A stretch of DNA of 39,431 bases from Methylobacterium sp. 2A (GCF_009806555.1 NZ_VUOK01000002.1:1-39431); one strand, 5' to 3'. Counted from the first letter of the stretch, positions 1-8,223 are shown. Numbers and translations: made by a program. The notes: generated by a model from the sequence alone, not told the origin.

Positions 1-948
1 CTAGATGTCGTTTCCAAGGAGGTTGTCCTTAGGGAGCCTGCTTGTGGGTGGTTGTCCACCGAGAGCCGAGTGAGGCCTGCGGCTGTTGTAGTCGCACAGC
101 CACGGGGTCATGGCGGCGGTGCGTTCCTGGGACGAGGCGTAGGAGGCGGCATAAAGCCATTCGCGCAAGGTGGTCTGGATGAAGCGTTCGGCCTTGCCGT
201 TGGTCCGGGGCGTGTAGGGGCGGGTGCGCTTGTGGCGGATGCCGTGGCTTGCCAGGGCGTCGCGGAACAGGTGGCTTTTGTAAGCCGATCCGTTGTCGGT
301 CATGACCCGCTCGACCGTGACGCCGAGGCTGGCAAACCAGGCCAGCGCCCGCTCCAGGAAGGCGGTGGCGCTCTCCTGTCTCTCGTCGGGCAGGATCTCG
401 GTGTAGGCCAGCCGCGAGGCGTCATCGACGGCCACATGCAGCGCCTCCCAGCCGGTGCCGCGCTTGCGGCTCTGGCCGGTCCGGTCGCCGGTGATGCGGT
501 GGCCGACGCCGTCGATGCGCCCGAGCTTCTTCGTGTCGAGATGGAGCAACTCACCCGGCGTGTCGCGCTCGTAGCGGATGACGGGCGGCTTAGGATCCAG
601 GGCGGCGAGCCGGCCCAGGCCGAGGCGGCGCAGCACGAGGCCGACCGTGGAGAGCGGCAGCCGCGCCTGCCGGGCAATGGCTGGCCCGGACAGGCGCGCG
701 CGGCGCAGCCGGGCGATCTCGGTGATCGCGGCGTCATCCAGGCGCGTGGGTGAGGTGTGCGGGCGCGACGAGCGATCTGCCAGACCCGCTGCGCCTTCGG
801 CGGCGAAGCGGTCACGCCACTTGCGCACCGTCTTCGGGGCGATCCCCAGCGCAACGGCGACCGCGCTCACCGTCCAGCCCTGCGCCAGTCGATCGACGAT
901 CAGCTGTCGACTATGGGGCGTGGTGCGCGCATTCTGGTGGGCGTCCAT
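1..948 (-). CDS. IS481-family DDE transposase
   Basis: This 315-residue protein catalyses cut-and-strand-transfer of the surrounding element. An N-terminal helix-turn-helix region (about 13-60, TVSAVAVALGIAPKTVRKWR) should bind the terminal repeats, and an rve-type RNase H-fold core follows. The catalytic acids are D138 (LLHLDTKKLG), D218 (VMTDNGSAY) and E254 (GKAERFIQTT). Length and the opening MDAHQNARTT match the family. In-frame codons upstream (to 1023 and beyond) are not needed. The TAG stop (positions 3-1) lies outside the element, inside the CTAG target duplication, so the insertion site provides the terminator codon. No frameshift or missing catalytic residue is seen. Confidence 0.93.
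   Translation of the reverse strand: MDAHQNARTTPHSRQLIVDRLAQGWTVSAVAVALGIAPKTVRKWRDRFAAEGAAGLADRSSRPHTSPTRLDDAAITEIARLRRARLSGPAIARQARLPLSTVGLVLRRLGLGRLAALDPKPPVIRYERDTPGELLHLDTKKLGRIDGVGHRITGDRTGQSRKRGTGWEALHVAVDDASRLAYTEILPDERQESATAFLERALAWFASLGVTVERVMTDNGSAYKSHLFRDALASHGIRHKRTRPYTPRTNGKAERFIQTTLREWLYAASYASSQERTAAMTPWLCDYNSRRPHSALGGQPPTSRLPKDNLLGNDI
6..28 (+). repeat. IS481 terminal inverted repeat (transposase 3' end side)
   Basis: This 23 bp repeat pairs with 1011-1033. Four mismatches lie in its outer half and the inner 12 bp are identical. The transposase reading frame runs through it and out into the flanking target DNA. Confidence 0.85.
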
Positions 949-1010
949 CCGAGGCTCCGGGTCCGGGGTTGCAGGCGTCGCAACCACAGCCTCGCTCGAC
1001 ACCCTCGGAT

Positions 1011-1033
1011 GGACAACCTCCATAGCAATGACA
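1011..1033 (-). repeat. IS481 terminal inverted repeat (transposase 5' end side)
   Basis: This is the partner of 6-28 and is followed directly by GCTAGA, the right copy of the target duplication. The transposase start lies about 60 bp inside this end. Confidence 0.85.
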
Positions 1034-1035
1034 GC

Positions 1036-1100
1036 TAGAGCGCTCTGCGCCGGAGTGGAATCCGGTTCGGCGCAAGAGAGCGCGATCGGGCGCGGCTCTA
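1036..1100. repeat. R1 dispersed palindromic repeat, copy 1 (internally deleted)
   Basis: This 65 bp copy has TAGAGC at one end and GCTCTA at the other. It shares most of its sequence with 11045-11147 and 14483-14590 but lacks about 38 bp from the middle. Its right end (1098-1100) is the TAG stop of the DUF2852 gene. Its left end carries the CTAG used by the IS481 element. Confidence 0.8.
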
Positions 1101-1511
1101 GCCGGGGCGGTGATCGGCAGGGTCGGCGATATCGACCGCCGTCCCGGATGCCGGGGGATGTTCCGCCATGAAGCGGTCGAAGGTGGCGCGATCCTCGGCG
1201 CGCTTCAGCGCGTCGACGAAGCCCGCGAAATCCTGGCGCCGGGTTTCGAGCGCGCGGCGCTGCGCCGCGATACGGTCGATCTCGCCATCGCGCCACGCGT
1301 CGAAGGCACTGTTGCCGCTGGTCCGGACCGACGTGAACCAAGGCCGTTCGCGGGGTGCTGCGCCACGCCCGAAAGGCCGGCGCAGACGGTCGAGGCCGGA
1401 GAGGCCGGACAGCCTGAGATCGGACCGCCCGAGCGCCTGCCGCGCCACGACGACAAGGCCGGCCAGGCCGCCGACAGAGAGGGCATCGTGGATGAAGGGC
1501 ATGATGGGCAT
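1098..1511 (-). CDS. DUF2852 family membrane protein
   Basis: A 137-residue protein with a probable single membrane segment near the N terminus (LSVGGLAGLVVVARQAL). A soluble C-terminal part follows, with WFTSVRTSGNSAFDAWRDGE and a helical FAGFVDALKRAEDRATFDRF stretch. This pattern is typical of DUF2852 proteins of Rhizobiales, whose function is unknown. I chose the start at 1511 because AGGGAG lies about 8 bases upstream; an ATG at 1559 is also in frame. The last codon is followed by a TAG that is the outermost triplet of R1 copy 1, so the gene terminates exactly where the repeat begins. Confidence 0.75.
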   Translation of the reverse strand: MPIMPFIHDALSVGGLAGLVVVARQALGRSDLRLSGLSGLDRLRRPFGRGAAPRERPWFTSVRTSGNSAFDAWRDGEIDRIAAQRRALETRRQDFAGFVDALKRAEDRATFDRFMAEHPPASGTAVDIADPADHRPG

Positions 1512-1658
1512 GTGAGGGCTCCCTGCGCATAGCGGCGCCGTTGACGAGGGCCGCAGCATGCCGACGCGTTCCGGATGGAGCCTGAACCGGTCGGTTCAGA
1601 GCGGGTTAAGCTGTCCGGCGATGAACGCGGAGCCGGTCGACCGCAGGCGGAACCGACG

Positions 1659-1991
1659 ATGAAACGGATGGAGCGGGCCAGGGCGGCGGCCGACCAGCTG
1701 AGCGAGGCCATTCGGACCCCGCCGGACAGACGCACGCCCGCGCAGCAGGAACGGGTCGACCTGGCGGCCGGCGAGACCCTGCTGGTTCGCCTGATGCGGC
1801 TGGATCAGGACCGGTTCCCGATCGCCGCCGATCCCGTTCCCCGCATGGCGGAGAGCGCACAGCGCCTCGTGGACATCCTGGTTCACGATGCAAAATACAA
1901 ACCGGGCGCGCGGATGGGCGCGCTGCTCGATCTGGAGGAGGACGTGACCGCCTATCGCTTCCTGGAGGAGCAGCGGAGCAGCCCGAACTGA
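1659..1991 (+). CDS. Hypothetical protein, 110 aa
   Basis: Unrecognised. It is a mostly helical, charged, soluble protein with no signal peptide or membrane segment. The C-terminal half (ESAQRLVDILVHDAKYKPGA, then LLDLEEDVTAYRFLEEQ) reads like a folded helical domain. The ATG at 1659 has a purine-rich AGGCGG stretch upstream; the frame is open back to 1575. It is convergent with the SulP transporter gene (22 bp gap), which would suit a bona fide gene. Overlapping antisense frames are less protein-like. Confidence 0.55.
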   Translation: MKRMERARAAADQLSEAIRTPPDRRTPAQQERVDLAAGETLLVRLMRLDQDRFPIAADPVPRMAESAQRLVDILVHDAKYKPGARMGALLDLEEDVTAYRFLEEQRSSPN

Positions 1992-2012
1992 TCGACACGC
2001 GCGGATCGCCGC

Positions 2013-4256
2013 TCAGTGCAGCTCGACCTCGAGCAGCCGGTTCGTGTCGGTGAGCTTGCCGGCCAGTTCGAGGATCAGGAAGCGCTGGACCTGCAGCGCG
2101 AGGCCGGGGCGCTCCCGCTCCATGCGGGCGAGGCCGTCGCGGTCGATGCCGACGACCCGGCAGGGGCTCTCAGCCACGGCCGTGGCGGTGCGCCGGCCCC
2201 CCTGTGCCAGGGCGACCTCGCCGATCACCGTGCCCGCCGTGGTGGTGCGCAGGCGCAGGTGGGGGCGCCCCGGCACCGCGATCTCCACCGAGATCACGCC
2301 CTGTTCGAGGAAGTACAGCGCGTCGGCCGCCTCGCCCTGGCGCATCAGAACCGCGCCGGCTTCAAGGTCGCGGACGGTCACGTAGGGGGCGAGATCGCCG
2401 GGCTCGATCGTGCAGCCGAGCTGCTCCGAGAGGTGCCGGGCGAAGGGCGCGGCCGCGCCGGTCCCGGAGATCCCGATCTCCGACAGCAGCGTCGCCTCCG
2501 CGTCCCGCAGGGCCTCGTCGAGGGTCGGCAGGATTCGGATCCGCGGCCCGGCCGCGAGACCGTTGCGCGCGATCTGCCTGAGCATCGTCGGCCCGGGATG
2601 GGCCAGGAGCACGTCGAAGCCGCGCGCCTCGGCGAGCTGCCCGATCTTGCGGAACGCCACGAGGGCCGAGCTGTCGAGGCCGACACAGTCCCGGAGGTCC
2701 AGGATCAGCACCCGCAGGGTTCCGGCCTCCGCCACGACCCGCCGGTGGATCGCCCGGCCGTTGAGGAAGAACAGGAAGCCCTGCAGCGTGTAGATCCGCA
2801 TGCGGGTTCCGGCCTCAAGCAGCCGGGCGGCGGTCTCGGGATCGCGGATGATGCTGCTGCGCCGCTCCGCGCCGGACAGAGCCCGGCGGATGGTCGGGAT
2901 CTGCGCGTACTGGACCGCGAAGATCAGCATCGCCAGCAGGATGCCGGTCAGGAAGCCCGCCGTGGCGCCGAACAGGGCGGTCGCCGCGCACACGGCGGCG
3001 GCCACCGCGACCTCCCAGGGCAGCAGGGTCCGGTGCGCGCGGGAGAGGTTGAGGAGGTGCCCCAGCGCGATGGCGATCAGGGCCCCGCCGGCCAGCGGGC
3101 GCGGCAGCAGGCCCAGGGCGCTCGCGCCGAACAGCAGCAGGGCCGCCGTGACGGCGAGCGTCAGCCACCGGCCGAGCCATTGCGCGCCGCCGATATTGTG
3201 CAGGTGCAGCGTCGAGGTCCGGTCGAACCCCATCACCGGGCTGCCGAACAGGCTGCCGAGGACGTTCGTCCAGCCCGAGGCGACGAACACCCGGTCGATG
3301 TCGAACTCGCGCCGCAGGTCCAGCTCGACGCTGACGACGTAGAGGATCTGGATGATGACCGCGACCAGGATCTCGGTGGCGATCTTCGGCAGGACCGGCA
3401 GGAGCAGGGCGGGGTCCAGGCCCGGGAGGCTGGCGATCGCCGGGGCGCGCAGCAGCGGGCCCGGCGGCAGCGGGTCGATCAGCCAGCCGGCCGCCTGCGC
3501 GGCGGCGCTGTCGAGACCCCGCGCGGACAATCCGAGATGCACCAGCGCGAAGCTGGCGATGACGATGGCCGGGAAGGTGCTCCAGTGCGGGAAGCGCCGG
3601 GGGAGCAGGAAGGCGCAGAAACCGATGCCGAGCGTCAGGGCGATGCGCCCGAGCGTGCCGGGATCAGCGAGGCCGGAGGCCGCCGGTCCCGGGTCGAGCA
3701 GGCCGAGCACGGTCGCGACCGCGTCGTCGATATGGGCGCCGATCTGCACGCCACTGCGCAGGAGCAGCAGGCCGACGCCGGCGAGGAAGCCGGTGAGGAT
3801 CGGATAGGGCAGCAGCTGGGCCAACAGCGAGGCCCGCAGGGTGCCGAGCGACACGAAGACGAGGCCCGTCAGCAGGGTCGCCGCGCCGCAGGCGAGCAGG
3901 ACGGTCTGGCCGACCGCGTCCGGATCGGTCACGCCCGCCGCGTGCAATTGCCCGGCGACCGTGGCGGCGATCGCCGCCTGCACGATCGCCGCCGCCCCGA
4001 AGAACGAGAGGGAGATCACCGCGTCCCGCTTGAGCGCCGCGAAGACGAGGCCGCCCAGGACGTAGGCGGACAGCATCGCCGCCACCCCGGCGGTGCGGCT
4101 CCCGGCGAGCGGGCCGGAGAAGATGAGCTGCGAGAACACGATGAGATCGAGCACGATCATCATGGTGGCCACGCAGCCGCCCAGGATCGCCCGCGACAGG
4201 CGCGCCGACGCCGCGCGCACCGCGTTGCCGGCTGAGATCGTGTCGGTGGTGGTCAT
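2013..4256 (-). CDS. SulP-family anion transporter with STAS and cyclic-nucleotide-binding domains
   Basis: A 747-residue inner-membrane transporter of the SulP/SLC26 family; substrates in the family include sulfate, bicarbonate and dicarboxylates, and the substrate here is unknown. Domains in order: a hydrophobic SulP core (about 20-430), a STAS domain (about 486-590, with the conserved GLDSSALVAF loop), and a C-terminal cNMP-binding domain (about 622-747). The last contains a phosphate-binding-cassette-like IGEVALAQGGRRTATAVA with the expected G-E and R-T-A. The fusion suggests that transport is gated or modulated by a nucleotide or another small ligand (inference). The start is uncertain: ATG at 4256 gives a clean MTTTD opening, while the frame is open to 4301. 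No strong ribosome site is seen for either. Confidence 0.88.
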   Translation of the reverse strand: MTTTDTISAGNAVRAASARLSRAILGGCVATMMIVLDLIVFSQLIFSGPLAGSRTAGVAAMLSAYVLGGLVFAALKRDAVISLSFFGAAAIVQAAIAATVAGQLHAAGVTDPDAVGQTVLLACGAATLLTGLVFVSLGTLRASLLAQLLPYPILTGFLAGVGLLLLRSGVQIGAHIDDAVATVLGLLDPGPAASGLADPGTLGRIALTLGIGFCAFLLPRRFPHWSTFPAIVIASFALVHLGLSARGLDSAAAQAAGWLIDPLPPGPLLRAPAIASLPGLDPALLLPVLPKIATEILVAVIIQILYVVSVELDLRREFDIDRVFVASGWTNVLGSLFGSPVMGFDRTSTLHLHNIGGAQWLGRWLTLAVTAALLLFGASALGLLPRPLAGGALIAIALGHLLNLSRAHRTLLPWEVAVAAAVCAATALFGATAGFLTGILLAMLIFAVQYAQIPTIRRALSGAERRSSIIRDPETAARLLEAGTRMRIYTLQGFLFFLNGRAIHRRVVAEAGTLRVLILDLRDCVGLDSSALVAFRKIGQLAEARGFDVLLAHPGPTMLRQIARNGLAAGPRIRILPTLDEALRDAEATLLSEIGISGTGAAAPFARHLSEQLGCTIEPGDLAPYVTVRDLEAGAVLMRQGEAADALYFLEQGVISVEIAVPGRPHLRLRTTTAGTVIGEVALAQGGRRTATAVAESPCRVVGIDRDGLARMERERPGLALQVQRFLILELAGKLTDTNRLLEVELH

Positions 4257-4692
4257 CGGCGCGGGATCCGGATCGTCGCGATTCCCGCGGGCCCGGGACA
4301 CGGGCCACCGCGCGATCCGCGCGGGACCGTCGGAATCAGGCTATCTTGCACTAGCGACTCGCCATCGCGGCCGCACGGTTAAGATTCCGTGCTGATCGCG
4401 GGCTGCGTCCAGACATTCCGGCCGGGCGATCTGACGAAGATCTGGGCGCGCGGCGGCATAGCCTGATTCGGAGCCCGGACGAGGGGCCGAGGCCGCCGTC
4501 AACACTTCACGCTGACCTGTCGGCGGGCCGCGGGATGCCGCGATTCGCGTCAGGGCTTCGCCCTGGCAACCCACCAAGGGGCTTCAGCCCGTTGAGAACC
4601 CGGGATCCGGGGGCGGCAGGGGCACTGGCCGAGCCCGGGGTTCGGGGAGCACAAGGGCATCCTCTCCGATCGACTGTCCGAACGAGGCATCC
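4257..4692. other. Divergent intergenic region, SulP / enoyl-CoA hydratase
   Basis: No convincing gene. It should hold the promoters of both flanking genes. A hairpin with arms GCACGG/CCGTGC lies at 4373-4392, and a partial R2 repeat sits at 4551-4609. I could not assign promoter boxes. Confidence 0.5.
4551..4609. repeat. R2 multi-hairpin repeat, partial copy
   Basis: It carries CAGGGCTTCGCCCTG and AAGGGGCTTCAGCCC hairpins followed by AACCCGGGATC, the same order as the 3' half of the fuller copies at 8232, 12520 and 34404. Confidence 0.65.
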
Positions 4693-5487
4693 ATGCACGA
4701 GACCTACGCCACCCTGACGACCGAGCGGCCGCACGCCGACGTGCTCCTCGTGACCCTCAACCGGCCCGAGGCCGCGAACGCGATGAACACCCAGATGGGC
4801 TGCGACCTGTTCACGCTGTTCGATGCGCTCATCGCCGCGCCCGGCCTGTGCCGCGCCGTCGTGCTGACCGGGGCCGGCCAGAAGGCCTTCTGCGCCGGCG
4901 GCGACCTCAAGGAGCGCAACGGCATGACCGACGCGGCCTGGCAGGACCAGCACCTCATCTTCGAGCGGGGTATCCGCGCCCTCGTCGAGTGCCCGGTCCC
5001 GGTCATCGCGGCCGTGAACGGGGCCGCCTACGGGGGCGGCTGCGAGATCGCGCTGGCCTGCGACTTCATCTACGCGGCCCGGCACGCCCGCTTCGCGCTG
5101 CCGGAGGTGACGCTCGGCATCATGCCGGGGGCGGGCGGCACGCAGACCCTGCCGCGCGCGGTGGGCGAGCGGCGCGCCAAGGAACTGCTCCTGTCCGGCC
5201 GCCCCTGGTCGGCCGAGGAGGCGGCGGACTGGGGCATGGTCAACCGGGTCTGCGACGGCGAGCGGCTCCGCGCCGAAGCCCTCGACACGGCCGCCGCCAT
5301 CGCGGCGAACGCGCCGATCTCCGTCCGCCAGGCCAAGCGCGCCCTGCATCACGGCCTGTCCCTGTCGCTCGCCGACGGCATGCTGTTCGAGATCGAAGCC
5401 TATAACCGCATGGTCCCGACCGAGGACCGGCGCGAGGGCATCCGCTCCTTCAACGAGAAGAGGAAGCCGGTCTTCACGGGCCGCTGA
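4693..5487 (+). CDS. Enoyl-CoA hydratase/isomerase family protein
   Basis: A 264-residue cytoplasmic crotonase-fold enzyme, expected to hydrate an enoyl-CoA in fatty-acid or related acyl-CoA breakdown. The oxyanion-hole motifs are present: AFCAGGDLKE near 66-75 and NGAAYGGGCE near 110-118. Both glutamates used by true hydratases can be seen, E118 (GGGCEIALACD) and E138 (FALPEVTLGIMPGAGG), which argues for hydratase activity rather than a hydrolase or isomerase variant. The C-terminal helix (NEKRKPVF) is normal for the family. A GAGG lies about 7 bases before the ATG. No acyl-CoA partner gene is adjacent, so the natural substrate cannot be named. Confidence 0.9.
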   Translation: MHETYATLTTERPHADVLLVTLNRPEAANAMNTQMGCDLFTLFDALIAAPGLCRAVVLTGAGQKAFCAGGDLKERNGMTDAAWQDQHLIFERGIRALVECPVPVIAAVNGAAYGGGCEIALACDFIYAARHARFALPEVTLGIMPGAGGTQTLPRAVGERRAKELLLSGRPWSAEEAADWGMVNRVCDGERLRAEALDTAAAIAANAPISVRQAKRALHHGLSLSLADGMLFEIEAYNRMVPTEDRREGIRSFNEKRKPVFTGR

Positions 5488-5620
5488 GGACGCGCCGGGC
5501 GCGGCGGCAGGGCGTTGCGGGCGGGCGCCGATCACGGGGCCGCACGCCGCAGGAGCACCGCGCCCGGCCGATCGGAATTCCGATCCCCGTGCGCCAAGTC
5601 GCATTCATCCGGCAGTCAGG

Positions 5621-5641
5621 ACGATAGGGTTAATCTATCGT
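5621..5641. promoter_or_regulatory. Short inverted repeat upstream of a small ORF
   Basis: Perfect 7 bp arms ACGATAG/CTATCGT around a GGTTAAT loop. It lies 52 bp before the small ORF at 5694. It could be an operator or an RNA hairpin; no run of T follows. Confidence 0.35.
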
Positions 5642-5693
5642 CACGCCGCTGGAAACACTTTGTTACATCGGCACGTCTTCAGAGTTCGAGCCA

Positions 5694-5867
5694 ATGAACG
5701 ACCGGGCGTGGCACAGTCCAATATCGAGATTGTTCCGCCGGGTCCGGAACTGGTACGAGAGTTTGCCCCTGTCGGCCGCTTTCTCGTTCCGGACGTGTTT
5801 TCTGCTTGTCTGGACCATGATTGTCACGGCGGTCACGTACAGCCTGGTTGACCTGATGCCGTCATGA
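5694..5867 (+). CDS. Possible small membrane protein, 57 aa
   Basis: Unrecognised. The translation begins MNDRAWHSPISRLFRRVRNW and has a basic N-terminal third followed by one hydrophobic stretch (FLLVWTMIVTAVTYSLVDL). This is the layout of a small single-pass inner-membrane protein. The local DNA is less GC-rich than the surroundings, so a chance open frame is less protected by codon bias and deserves weight. The ribosome site is weak (a lone GAG). Confidence 0.4.
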   Translation: MNDRAWHSPISRLFRRVRNWYESLPLSAAFSFRTCFLLVWTMIVTAVTYSLVDLMPS

Positions 5868-5944
5868 TGGTGCGGCGCAATATTGGATATGCTTGCTAAG
5901 CTGGAACGGATCGGTCTACGTAAGAAGACCGTATCGGTATTCCG

Positions 5945-6199
5945 GTGGACGGCATGCTTTACATCCTGGTCGCAGCCCTGGGCGTTGCCGTCGCCCGTCA
6001 GTTCTCCTGGTTCGGCGTCTTCGCCATCAGCACGGTCCTGGCCGTCGCCCTGGGGGTCGAGGGCGCGCTCCACGACCGGACCCTGGTGAAGGTGCTGCAT
6101 CGCGACTGGGAAGTCATCGTCACCTTCCAGTCGGCCTATGTCGCCCATATCGTCTGGGACGTGTACGGCCCGCGGCTGATGGCCCGGCTCGGCCGGTAG
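5945..6199 (+). CDS. Small hypothetical membrane protein, about 81-84 aa
   Basis: Unrecognised. The N-terminal half is hydrophobic (MLYILVAALGVAVARQFSWF, then GVFAISTVLAVALGVEGALH), giving one or two membrane segments. The C-terminal half is amphipathic (IVTFQSAYVAHIVWDVYGPR). The start is either GTG at 5945 or ATG at 5954. It ends 17 bp from the end of the convergent diguanylate cyclase gene. Confidence 0.6.
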   Translation: MDGMLYILVAALGVAVARQFSWFGVFAISTVLAVALGVEGALHDRTLVKVLHRDWEVIVTFQSAYVAHIVWDVYGPRLMARLGR

Positions 6200-6216
6200 G
6201 CGGCCCCCCTTCGCGA

Positions 6217-7785
6217 TCAGGCGCGGCCGACGAGCTGCAGGCTGCCCCGCTGCGGCGGAGGATCCTGCGTGGCGGCGATGCGGGTCTGGTTGCGGCCGCC
6301 CTCCTTGGCCGCGTAGAGGGCGCCGTCGGCGAGGCGATACAGGTCCGGCGCCGCGCCGCGTCCGCCCCCCGCGCAGGCAAGCCCGATGCTGACCGTGACG
6401 GCCCCCGCCCCGATCCCGGCGGACGGGACCGTCAGCCCGGCGACCTCGGCATGGACCCGGTCGGCGATGCGCGCCGCGCCCGCGGCATCGGTCTCCGGCA
6501 GCAGGATGGCGAATTCCTCGCCGCCGATGCGGCTGACGAGATCCTGCGGGCGGTGCACGCTCGCGGCGAGGTGGCGGGCGAGCGCCTTCAGGATCGCGTC
6601 GCCCACCGGGTGCCCGTAGCGGTCGTTGTAGCGCTTGAAGTGATCCGCATCGACGATCAGCAGCGACAGCGGCCGGCCGTCGCGCCGGGCCGTCTCGGTC
6701 GCCGCGGCGAAGGTTTCCTCGAACCGGCGGCGGTTCGGCAGGCCGGTCAGGGCGTCGGTGCGCGACAGGGCGGCCAGCTCCTCCTGTGCCGCCTCCCGGC
6801 GGCGCAGCTCCCGCCCGAACAGCAGCGAGAGCGCGATCGTGAGGCCGCACAGCACCAGCGTGATGCCGCCGATGATGAGCGCCTTGGCGAACCACGCCGC
6901 CTCCACGTCCCAGGTCGACAGGGCGATGTTCAGGATCAGCGGAAGCGCCCCGATCTGCGTGAAGGCGTAGAAGCGCTCGGCCCCGTCGCGCGCGGAGGTG
7001 CCGATGAAGCTGCCCTGGCGGTCGCGCACGAAGCGCCGGAAGGTCGCGGCCCGCGCGATGTTCGCCCCGAGATCCGCCTCCGTGTGGGGGTAGCGCATGA
7101 TGCGGGTGCCGTCCGCGAGGTACAGGTTGATCGCGCCGCCGGGGCCGAGGTCGATCTCGCGGAACAGGTGCTCGAAGTAGGACAGCTTCACGGTGCCCAG
7201 GACGACGCCGCCGAAGCTCCCGTCGGGCCGGTTGATGCGCCGGCTGAACGGCAGCATCCGCTCCCCGGTCAGGCGCGAGACGATCGGGCTGCCGATCTGG
7301 AGGCCCAGCCCGTCGCGTGCCTGATGGATCTTGAAGTAGTCGCGGTCGGCGTAGTTGCCCGCCCGCGGCGGCAGCGCGCCGAGATCGGCGACGACGTCGC
7401 CCTGCGCGTCGATCACCAGCATCACGCCCATGTCGCGGGCGGTCGCGGCCCGGTCGAACAGGATGAGCTGGCGTAGCCGGGCATCGGACTGCGCGAGGCC
7501 GGGCACCGCGATGTTCTCGACGGCGGCCTGGAGCGAGAGGTCGTAGATCTCGACATTGCGCGCGATGTCGCGGTCCAGGACCTGCAGCAGGTTCCTGGAC
7601 GTCTGCTCGGCCCGCTCCCAGGCATCCCGGCGCAGCTCGGCGAGCATCAGCCCGGAGACCGCCACCATGCCGACCGGGGCCAGGACGCCCAGCGCGATCC
7701 ACGTCCGGGCCGACCGAAGCCGCGCCTTGAGGCGGCTCAGTGGCCGGCGGCCCAATGGAACCATTGATCTATCACGCCAGCTCAT
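6217..7785 (-). CDS. Membrane-bound diguanylate cyclase with periplasmic sensor domain
   Basis: This 522-residue enzyme should make c-di-GMP from two GTP at the inner membrane. Segments in order: a short cytoplasmic tail, a first membrane helix (WIALGVLAPVGMVAVSGLML), a periplasmic Cache/PAS-like sensor of about 250 residues (NYADRDYFKIHQARDG is typical of dCache), a second helix (LIIGGITLVLCGLTIALSLL), and a GGDEF domain. The signature is GGEEF at 421-425, an active variant. An RxxD inhibitory site (RPQD, 412-415) lies five residues upstream, so product feedback inhibition is expected. ATG at 7785 was chosen; a TTG directly before it is in frame. No EAL domain is present. Confidence 0.92.
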   Translation of the reverse strand: MSWRDRSMVPLGRRPLSRLKARLRSARTWIALGVLAPVGMVAVSGLMLAELRRDAWERAEQTSRNLLQVLDRDIARNVEIYDLSLQAAVENIAVPGLAQSDARLRQLILFDRAATARDMGVMLVIDAQGDVVADLGALPPRAGNYADRDYFKIHQARDGLGLQIGSPIVSRLTGERMLPFSRRINRPDGSFGGVVLGTVKLSYFEHLFREIDLGPGGAINLYLADGTRIMRYPHTEADLGANIARAATFRRFVRDRQGSFIGTSARDGAERFYAFTQIGALPLILNIALSTWDVEAAWFAKALIIGGITLVLCGLTIALSLLFGRELRRREAAQEELAALSRTDALTGLPNRRRFEETFAAATETARRDGRPLSLLIVDADHFKRYNDRYGHPVGDAILKALARHLAASVHRPQDLVSRIGGEEFAILLPETDAAGAARIADRVHAEVAGLTVPSAGIGAGAVTVSIGLACAGGGRGAAPDLYRLADGALYAAKEGGRNQTRIAATQDPPPQRGSLQLVGRA

Positions 7786-7965
7786 CAATAAATATTGGTA
7801 TATCCGGATTTATGACCGAATCGTTACCTGATCTCGGTCGGTCGATTGCGGGCGACGCGCCGCGGATGTCCCGCGCGCGGTCCTGCGCGTCCGATCGGCA
7901 AGTCTCCACAGCCGGTCCTTGGGGACGCAATTCGGTACCGATACCCGGATGGATTGTGAGGGACT

Positions 7966-8223
7966 ATGTTGCTCAGGTTGGAGCGCGAGACCGGCATGTC
8001 GGACGAGGACGCCTTCGCCCAGGAGATCGCGGCGCTCCTGATCGCCGACATCAAGACGTCGGGGGCGCGCAGCCGGGCCGAGCTGGAGGAGGCCTGCCGG
8101 GTCTCGCTCCGGAGCCTCCTGGGCGACGCCGCGGTGCCGCAGCAGATCGCTGTCCTGATGCCGATCGGCCTGGACCGCTGGCCGCGGGTGGTCGTGAAGG
8201 GGCGGCGCCTGCCGGACGTCTGA
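7966..8223 (+). CDS. Hypothetical protein, 85 aa
   Basis: Unrecognised small soluble protein with helical, acidic N-terminal two-thirds (MSDEDAFAQEIAALLIADIK) and a basic tail (WPRVVVKGRRLPDV). GAGGGAC lies just upstream of the ATG at 7966. An internal ATG at 7996 is an alternative start. An R2 repeat follows nine bases after the stop and probably ends its transcript. Confidence 0.6.
   Translation: MLLRLERETGMSDEDAFAQEIAALLIADIKTSGARSRAELEEACRVSLRSLLGDAAVPQQIAVLMPIGLDRWPRVVVKGRRLPDV

Larger units (their letters stand above)
6..1033 (-). mobile_element. IS481-family insertion sequence, complete
   Basis: A 1,028 bp element holding one DDE transposase. Its ends are 23 bp imperfect inverted repeats (6-28 and 1011-1033) that both begin TGTC and agree at 19 of 23 positions. 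The flanks are CTAGA (1-5) and GCTAGA (1034-1039), which fits a 6 bp NCTAGN target duplication whose first base lies outside the window. IS481 itself is known to prefer NCTAGN targets. The element sits at the outer tip of an R1 repeat. Intact termini, flanks and reading frame suggest a recent and possibly still mobile insertion. Confidence 0.9.

Noticed and set aside
1..1039. IS481 element as one end of a composite transposon
   Set aside because: No second copy of the element or its terminal repeats occurs in the window.
2016..4235. A 739-codon plus-strand open frame antisense to the SulP gene
   Set aside because: It is a shadow frame of a high-GC gene: Arg/Gly/Ala/Gln-rich with no domain, while the opposite strand encodes a full transporter.
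5660..5851. A 63-codon plus-strand frame overlapping the small ORF at 5694
   Set aside because: It has no hydrophobic or domain pattern; the frame starting at 5694 gives a more protein-like product.
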